Assembly: GCA_002345925.1 (NCBI GenBank) | Contig: DDWM01000035.1 | Location: forward strand, 20,784 to 48,614 | Direction: 5' to 3' | Length of the DNA stretch: 27,831 nt | Origin: Actinobacteria bacterium UBA2286 | Lineage (GTDB): Bacteria; Actinomycetota; Coriobacteriia; Anaerosomatales; Anaerosomataceae | Shown here: positions 23,392 to 27,831 of the stretch, in pieces | Layout of the letters: the number at the start of each line of letters is the position of its first letter | Numbering within the stretch: position 1 is the stretch's first letter | The notes under the pieces: model-generated | Database searches by the model: none | What the model was told of the DNA's origin: nothing | What the model saw: only the letters and a program-made list of their open reading frames with translations | Translations under genes and position numbers: made by a program

Positions 23392-25350
23392 CCCGTCAGC
23401 AGCCTCCACGGCCTCGGATGCCTTAAGCCACTGCGCCTCGAGTTCTTTGAGCCTCGGCTTGACTGTGTTGTACTCCCCCATCACCTTGTCAAACCGTGCC
23501 TGGTTCTCGTAAACCGCAGGATCAGCCATCTCAGCGATCAACTCGGCGTGACGTGCCTGCGTCTCGGCAAGCTGCTTGTCGAGGATCGTCAGCTGCTTCT
23601 TGAGTTCCTTGGTTGCGCGATATGCCTGGTTGCGCGACTCGGCCTCAAGGCGCTTCTGCTCTTTGCTCTTGTAGCCCGACTGCTCAGAGGACTTCTTGGC
23701 CTTTTGCTCGGGCTCGACCTTCGACTTCTCGTCGGGATCGACGGTTGCGGCGCCGGACTGCTCGCGCTTGAACAGGTAGTAGTCGTAGTCGCCCTCGTAG
23801 ACGCGCGCGCCGCCATCACGAACCTCAACGACCTTGTTCGCAACTCCGCGGATGAGGTGTCGGTCGTGGGTGATGAGCACCAGTGTGCCGGTGTACATCT
23901 TCAGCGCCTGCTCCAGAACGTCGCTTGAAGTGATGTCGAGGTGGTTTGTCGGCTCGTCCACGCACAGCAGCGAGGCTGGCTGCACCAGGAGTTTCGCCAG
24001 CGCCAGTCTCGCGCGCTCGCCTCCTGAGAGCACCTTCACCTTCTTCATGACGTCGTTACCAATGAACAGGAACGCGCCGAGAAGACGACGGCATTCCATC
24101 GGCGTCCAACCCGGAGCTGAGCTCGCGAGTTCATCGAGCACCGTACGCCTGACGTCCAACGCCTCAAGCTGATGCTGCGCAAAGTAAGCGACTGAGACAT
24201 TGTGGCCGAGGACACGATCGCCTGCGTCGGGTGCTAGCTCGCCGGCAAGCATCTTGAGAAGCGTCGACTTGCCGGCGCCGTTAGGGCCAACGAGGGCCAC
24301 CTTGTCGCCGCGGTACAGCGCGAGATCCAGTTTGTCGTAAACGACCAGCGGACCATATGACTTAGCCACATTAGACAGACGAACGACCTCTTCGCCGGTG
24401 CGCGCTGGCTGCGGGAAGCGGAACTTGACGGCCTTGCGCTCCTCGGGAATCTCCAGTCGTACCATCTTGTCGAGCTTCTTCTGGCGATCCTGAGCCTGCT
24501 TGGCCTTGGTGTTCTTGGAGCGGAACCGCTCGACGAACGCTTCCATGTGGGCGATCTCGCGCTGCTGTTGTTCGTATGCCGCCTTCAGCTGCTCGAGCGC
24601 GAGAGCCTTCTGCTTGATGAACCCCTCATACGTTCCCGGGTAGACGGTAAGCGTCTTGAGGTCGATCTCGGCGACATGGTCGACTAGTCCGTCCATGAAT
24701 GCGCGGTCGTGGCTGACGATGAGAATCGCGCCGTCGTAACCGCGCAGGAAAGTCTCAAGCCAGGTGACGGACTCAAGGTCCAGGTGGTTGGTTGGCTCGT
24801 CGAGGAGCAGCACGTCCGGCTGACGCAGCAGGAGCTTCGCCATGGCGATGCGCATAAGCCATCCACCGGAGAACTCCACGCAATCGCGTGCGAGGTCTTG
24901 TTCCTTGAACCCGAGACCCATGAGAACGGCGCGTGCGTCAGACTCGATGGTGTATCCGCCGAGATGCTCGTACCGGTCGCGCAGGCGACCATACTCGCCG
25001 AGGAGATGCTCGGCGTCTTCGCCATCGGCCATCTGCTCCTCGAGCAGGTGGAGCCTGTGCTCGATTGATGTCGCCTCTGAGGCCGCTGACAGCACCTCGG
25101 CCAGAACGCTGCGTCCGGCCATCTCGATGGCCTCTTGCTTGAGATAGCCAATGGTGGCGTCGCGCGCCAGGATAATGCGTCCCTCTTCGGGATCCTGCTC
25201 GCCGGCGATGATTTCGAGCAGCGTCGTCTTGCCCGCGCCGTTGGGTCCGACGAGGGCGATTCTGTCTCGGACGCCAACGCGCATGAACGCGTCCTGGAAT
25301 AGGACGCGTTCACCAACGGTTTTCGTCACATGATCTACGGTGATAATCAC
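23383..25350 (-). CDS. ABC-F family ATPase (duplicated ATPase, ribosome-associated type)
   Basis: The 655-residue protein has two ABC domains and no membrane segment, as in ribosome-binding translation factors such as EttA, YheS or YdiF. Domain 1 has Walker A GPNGAGKT (35-42), signature FSGGW (160-164), Walker B LLLDEPTNHLD (181-191) and SHDR. A charged helical linker at about residues 240-315 (QREIAHMEAFVERFRSKN) is the P-site tRNA interaction motif. Domain 2 has GPNGAGKST, LSGGERARLALAKLL and CVDEPTNHLD. The last ~110 residues form a charged coiled coil, as in the Uup/YdiF subgroup. The start is GTG with a poor ribosome binding site. It diverges from the oxidoreductase gene, with only 30 bp between starts. 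A role in antibiotic resistance cannot be excluded, but the housekeeping form is more likely. Confidence 0.93.
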   Translation of the reverse strand: MIITVDHVTKTVGERVLFQDAFMRVGVRDRIALVGPNGAGKTTLLEIIAGEQDPEEGRIILARDATIGYLKQEAIEMAGRSVLAEVLSAASEATSIEHRLHLLEEQMADGEDAEHLLGEYGRLRDRYEHLGGYTIESDARAVLMGLGFKEQDLARDCVEFSGGWLMRIAMAKLLLRQPDVLLLDEPTNHLDLESVTWLETFLRGYDGAILIVSHDRAFMDGLVDHVAEIDLKTLTVYPGTYEGFIKQKALALEQLKAAYEQQQREIAHMEAFVERFRSKNTKAKQAQDRQKKLDKMVRLEIPEERKAVKFRFPQPARTGEEVVRLSNVAKSYGPLVVYDKLDLALYRGDKVALVGPNGAGKSTLLKMLAGELAPDAGDRVLGHNVSVAYFAQHQLEALDVRRTVLDELASSAPGWTPMECRRLLGAFLFIGNDVMKKVKVLSGGERARLALAKLLVQPASLLCVDEPTNHLDITSSDVLEQALKMYTGTLVLITHDRHLIRGVANKVVEVRDGGARVYEGDYDYYLFKREQSGAATVDPDEKSKVEPEQKAKKSSEQSGYKSKEQKRLEAESRNQAYRATKELKKQLTILDKQLAETQARHAELIAEMADPAVYENQARFDKVMGEYNTVKPRLKELEAQWLKASEAVEAADGTL

Positions 25351-25380
25351 AACACGTCAGTCTACCACCAGGAGCGCCTC

Positions 25381-26730
25381 ATGCCCGAACGAATTGAAAT
25401 AGTTGTTATCGGCGCAGGAACGGCAGGCAGTGCGGCCGCACGTGCGCTTGCACGAGCTGGGCGCAAAGTACTTGTGGCCGAGCCCGACCGCGTTGGCGGC
25501 ACGTGCCTGTGGCGTGGTTGCATGCCGAAGAAGGCTCTCTACCACGCAGCTGCGGTCGTTCGCGGTCTCGGACGCGCCGCGCAGTTTGGGGTGAACGTTT
25601 CCGCGCCCATGGTGGACTGGCCGGCAGTGCTTGCATGGAAGTGGCACTCTCAGGAGACGTACGCCGGCGACCAGGACGGCATCCTGTCATCTCTCGGCAT
25701 CGAGCTCGTCAAAGCACCCGCTCGCTTCCTGGGCCCAGATACCCTCGACATCGGCGGCCGCGAGGTTGAAGCCGAGCACGTTATCGTTGCGACCGGCGCT
25801 GTACCGATTCCACTTACGGTGCCCGGCGCCGAGCTATCTGACACGAGCGAAGGTGCGCTCCGGTTCCAGGAGCTGCCCAAGTCGCTCTGCATCGTCGGCG
25901 CAGGCTACGTCGCGCTCGAGTTCGCCGGAATCTACGCTTCATTTGGCACGGATGTCACAGTGCTGTCCCGAGGCGAAACGATTCTGGCGCCATTCGATCG
26001 TGACTGCGTTGCCATCGCTCGGACCGCACTCGAAGGACTCGGGGTACGGTTTGTCACGGGCGCCACTCTCACAAGCCTTGCCGGTGATCGAGGCGATATC
26101 ACGGTCTCGTACGCCGTAGGCGATGCGTCATTCATTCTGCGTGCCGAGCGAGTCCTTGCGGCTATCGGCAGACGCCCTGCGTATTACGATCTTGGGCTCG
26201 AGACAGCCGGTGTGGAGCTTGATGACCGAGGGCGGGTCGTTCTTGATTCGGCACTTCGTTCCAGCAACGCGAAGGTGTTCTTCGTTGGCGACGCTGCCTC
26301 CCGCGAACAGCACACGCCCATCGCCTCAGTTCATGGGCGAAGCGTGGCTCGCACCATTCTTGAAGGCAACTCTGTGGTTCCGGATACCGATGGAACCCCC
26401 TTCGCATGCTTCACAGTGCCGGAGCTTGCGCAGACCGGGCTAACCGAGGAAGCCGCCAGAGCCGCAGGAATCGCGTTTGAGAGCCATTCGACGACGTTTG
26501 AGTACCTTGGTGCCGCAATCATCTCTGACACCCGACAGGGCCTTGTGAAGATCATTGCCGAGAAGGACACCGGGGCGATCATCGGCGGTCACATCGCCGG
26601 TGAGCGTGCAAGCGACCTGATCTACCCACTCGCCCTGGCGGTGCGCAGTAGGTCAACGCTAGAGCAGCTTCAGACCTCGGCCGCTGTACACCCGGCCTTC
26701 AGCGAATCGGTGAACTGGGCTGCGTTCTAG
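25381..26730 (+). CDS. Class I pyridine nucleotide-disulfide oxidoreductase (mercuric/glutathione reductase-like)
   Basis: This is the only plus-strand gene. The 449-residue product has FAD loop GAGTAG (11-16), the redox-active motif GGTCLWRGCMPKK with Cys42 and Cys47, a dinucleotide loop IVGAGYVALEFA, and the C-terminal catalytic pair in VHPAFSE (His437, Glu442). It is therefore a complete class I enzyme that reduces a disulfide or related substrate. The second-domain segment VTVLSRGETIL has Arg rather than Glu after the strand, which hints at NADPH. No lipoyl domain or partner complex is adjacent, so dihydrolipoamide is not favoured; the substrate is unknown. The ATG at 25381 is chosen for AGGAG 7 nt upstream; an in-frame ATG at 25330 would overlap the divergent ABC-F gene. 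A GATAAT box at 25342 may be its -10. Confidence 0.9.
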   Translation: MPERIEIVVIGAGTAGSAAARALARAGRKVLVAEPDRVGGTCLWRGCMPKKALYHAAAVVRGLGRAAQFGVNVSAPMVDWPAVLAWKWHSQETYAGDQDGILSSLGIELVKAPARFLGPDTLDIGGREVEAEHVIVATGAVPIPLTVPGAELSDTSEGALRFQELPKSLCIVGAGYVALEFAGIYASFGTDVTVLSRGETILAPFDRDCVAIARTALEGLGVRFVTGATLTSLAGDRGDITVSYAVGDASFILRAERVLAAIGRRPAYYDLGLETAGVELDDRGRVVLDSALRSSNAKVFFVGDAASREQHTPIASVHGRSVARTILEGNSVVPDTDGTPFACFTVPELAQTGLTEEAARAAGIAFESHSTTFEYLGAAIISDTRQGLVKIIAEKDTGAIIGGHIAGERASDLIYPLALAVRSRSTLEQLQTSAAVHPAFSESVNWAAF

Positions 26731-26733
26731 GAA

Positions 26734-27102
26734 TCAGTGCGACTGGACGCGTGAGAACACTCGCTGCATCTCTCTTTGATGCCGAGCGATGACATTGTCC
26801 GGGGTGCCCCAAGCGCGGGACTTCTCGGCGAGGTACTCCGACACCTGCTCCAGCTGTTCCTTCGTCGGCTCGTCGTAGCTGCCACCGACATGCCTGAATG
26901 CGATTCTCAACGCACCCTTGGCACTCTGCCTAACGCGCTTCTCACTGGAAGTGACGCCGAGCATTTCCTTCGTGGCTTCGAAGTGAGCGCCGTGCACGTG
27001 GTAGAAACAGTCCAACATGACATCTCTTGCTGCGGTAACGTCCATCTCAGCGGGTAGTACTTCTTCAAGGCGCCATTCTCGGAAAGCGCGATCGCGTGCC
27101 AT
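26734..27102 (-). CDS. Hypothetical protein, 122 residues, helical and soluble
   Basis: I do not recognise this family. The product is charged and mostly helical, with no signal peptide, membrane segment or cysteine pair. Notable stretches are MLDCFYHVHGAHFEATKEML and the Arg/Lys-rich segment SSEKRVRQSAKGALRIAFRH. The ATG at 27102 is chosen because GAGGAGG lies 7 nt upstream; a start at 27132 would cut through a perfect inverted repeat. It ends 3 nt from the end of the convergent oxidoreductase gene, with no terminator between them. Confidence 0.75.
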   Translation of the reverse strand: MARDRAFREWRLEEVLPAEMDVTAARDVMLDCFYHVHGAHFEATKEMLGVTSSEKRVRQSAKGALRIAFRHVGGSYDEPTKEQLEQVSEYLAEKSRAWGTPDNVIARHQREMQRVFSRVQSH

Positions 27103-27115
27103 TTGCGGCCTCCTC

Positions 27116-27133
27116 GTTGAGCGTTCGCTCAAC
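27116..27133. promoter_or_regulatory. GTTGAGCG-2-CGCTCAAC inverted repeat, operator candidate
   Basis: Two perfect 8-bp arms with a 2-nt centre lie immediately before the GAGGAGG ribosome binding site of the 122-residue gene. The size and symmetry resemble TetR-family operators. As RNA it could also form a small hairpin next to the ribosome binding site. No regulator gene is adjacent. Confidence 0.5.
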
Positions 27134-27283
27134 GCATGTGGTTCCAGCTAATCGTCGACGCTGGCGATCAGTTGCTTCATCTCCGTTCATCGGCATAATT
27201 CGCGTCCGACTGAACCCACATCACAAGACCGGGACGTACGGCGGATGTCGACGGGCAGACAGAAGAACGCCCCAACGGCCCGG
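27134..27283. other. Intergenic region without recognised gene
   Basis: About 150 bp between two minus-strand hypothetical genes. No convincing promoter hexamer pair, terminator hairpin or short coding frame with a ribosome binding site was seen. Confidence 0.5.
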
Positions 27284-27682
27284 TCAGACGAAGTACACCT
27301 CGCGCGTTGCCGCGTCCACGACATAACAGCGCTCGTTGTTCGACCCGGCATCGAGCGGCACCAAGAAGAATCCGGGGTAGGCATCTTGGTAGCAAGAGGT
27401 GTTGCCCAGCAGGATCTCGCCGTCTGCGAAGGTGACTTGGACTCGATGCTCGCCGGTGGGGGGCACAGAGTCGAGCGACGGCCTCTCCACATGCTCTGGA
27501 TCGCCGTCGAAATCCCTCACAAAGAACAGCGCCTTGAGCTCTCTGACAGGAATCTCCGTGCGCATCCACCCCGGATCGGGAAGCGGTGCGGCAACGTGGA
27601 AGGTGTCTGAGTCTACGGAGAAGTCCGTCGTCATGCCTTTGACGATACGTCCGTCCGCAAAGCGTGCTACGACCTTGTTCAT
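27284..27682 (-). CDS. Conserved hypothetical protein, 132 residues (DUF6982-like)
   Basis: The product has two similar halves, each opening with an 'F-x-DG-x-I/V-x-x-G' strand pair: VARFADGRIVKGMT near the N terminus and VTFADGEILLGNT near residue 90. Between them lies IPVRELKALFFVRDFDGDPE, and the end reads SNNERCYVVDAATREVYFV. This pattern is what I remember for small beta-rich proteins annotated DUF6982 in anaerobes; the name was not checked and no function is known. The ATG at 27682 is chosen for GGAGGG 7 nt upstream; the frame's extension to 27781 runs into the tRNA terminator. The ribosome binding site lies in a small hairpin. Confidence 0.8.
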   Translation of the reverse strand: MNKVVARFADGRIVKGMTTDFSVDSDTFHVAAPLPDPGWMRTEIPVRELKALFFVRDFDGDPEHVERPSLDSVPPTGEHRVQVTFADGEILLGNTSCYQDAYPGFFLVPLDAGSNNERCYVVDAATREVYFV

Positions 27683-27697
27683 CGGGGTCCCTCCCCG
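27683..27697 (-). promoter_or_regulatory. Ribosome-binding-site hairpin before the 132-residue gene
   Basis: On the minus strand, CGGGG (27697-27693) and CCCCG (27687-27683) pair around the loop AGGGA, immediately before the ATG. The Shine-Dalgarno sequence is split between arm and loop, so folding could limit translation. Confidence 0.4.
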
Positions 27698-27753
27698 CGA
27701 AACACACTGGTATGTGAGTCTCAGTTCGGGTTCATACCCGCATAGAAGTGAGG

Positions 27754-27797
27754 AAGAAACAAAGGAGGCTCGGATTCTCAAGAGAATCCGAGCCTCC
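27754..27797 (-). terminator. Rho-independent terminator after the tRNA gene
   Basis: GGAGGCTCGGATTCTC and its exact complement form a 16-bp inverted repeat (27764-27779 with 27782-27797), practically a 15-bp stem with a 4-nt loop. On the minus strand it is followed by TTTGTTTCTT. It begins 9 nt after the tRNA 3' end. Confidence 0.92.
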
Positions 27798-27806
27798 GTA
27801 TTCGAC

Positions 27807-27831
27807 TGGTGGGCGATACAGGATTTGAACC
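27807..27831 (-). tRNA. 3' end of a tRNA (partial; possibly tRNA-Val)
   Basis: The minus strand shows a T-loop TTCAAAT, the T-stem 3' arm CCTGT, the acceptor arm ATCGCCC, discriminator A and an encoded CCA. The rest, including the anticodon, lies outside the window. The implied 5' acceptor arm GGGCGAT is common in actinobacterial tRNA-Val, but the identity is not proven. Confidence 0.9.

Noticed and set aside
1..27831. Mobile elements, CRISPR arrays, prophage or defence genes
   Set aside because: No transposase or integrase motifs, no regularly spaced repeats and no terminal inverted repeats were found.

Overview
The window reads as one stretch of a GC-rich, anaerobe-type actinobacterial chromosome, most likely Coriobacteriia or a relative. 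This is an inference from the many GTG starts, the gene families, the CCA-encoding tRNA and a complex I operon without nuoEFG; no rRNA or marker tree was available. It is almost fully coding. All genes but one lie on the minus strand, so transcription runs from high to low coordinates. No insertion sequence, prophage, CRISPR array or intergenic gap over 300 bp was seen.

Right end (23383-27831): the 3' end of a tRNA with its terminator, two small hypothetical genes, a plus-strand pyridine nucleotide-disulfide oxidoreductase, and a divergent ABC-F ATPase.

Centre (12205-23223): an 11-gene complex I operon in the order nuoA-B-C-D-H-I*-J-K-L-M-N. The genes for the usual NADH-input module, nuoE, nuoF and nuoG, are absent. 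The nuoI position holds a 681-residue chimera. It begins with the NuoI N-terminal segment, continues with a complete GltD-type FAD/NAD(P) oxidoreductase carrying its own Fe-S cysteines, and ends with the NuoI two-[4Fe-4S] ferredoxin domain. The simplest hypothesis is that this insertion provides a built-in NAD(P)H entry point replacing NuoEFG. The operon is preceded by a good sigma-70-type promoter whose -35 box lies inside a large palindrome, and by a second cluster of the same TTTGTAAC/GTTACAAA half-sites next to the nuoA start.

Between nuoN and the next gene is a compact promoter-hairpin-terminator unit that could encode a small RNA or an attenuator. It is followed by an 87-residue FlgM-like protein.

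Left part (1-11614): a tightly packed gene string, many genes overlapping by 1-4 nt. It contains a small membrane protein, a PilB/GspE ATPase, deoB, deoA, a DHH-CBS-CCA-transferase fusion, a site-2 protease, trpS (of the Fe-S type, with a His in place of the last Cys), scpA, scpB, rluB, cobU and the first codons of one more gene. It combines nucleoside salvage, tRNA maturation and charging, chromosome condensation, rRNA modification and cobamide assembly.
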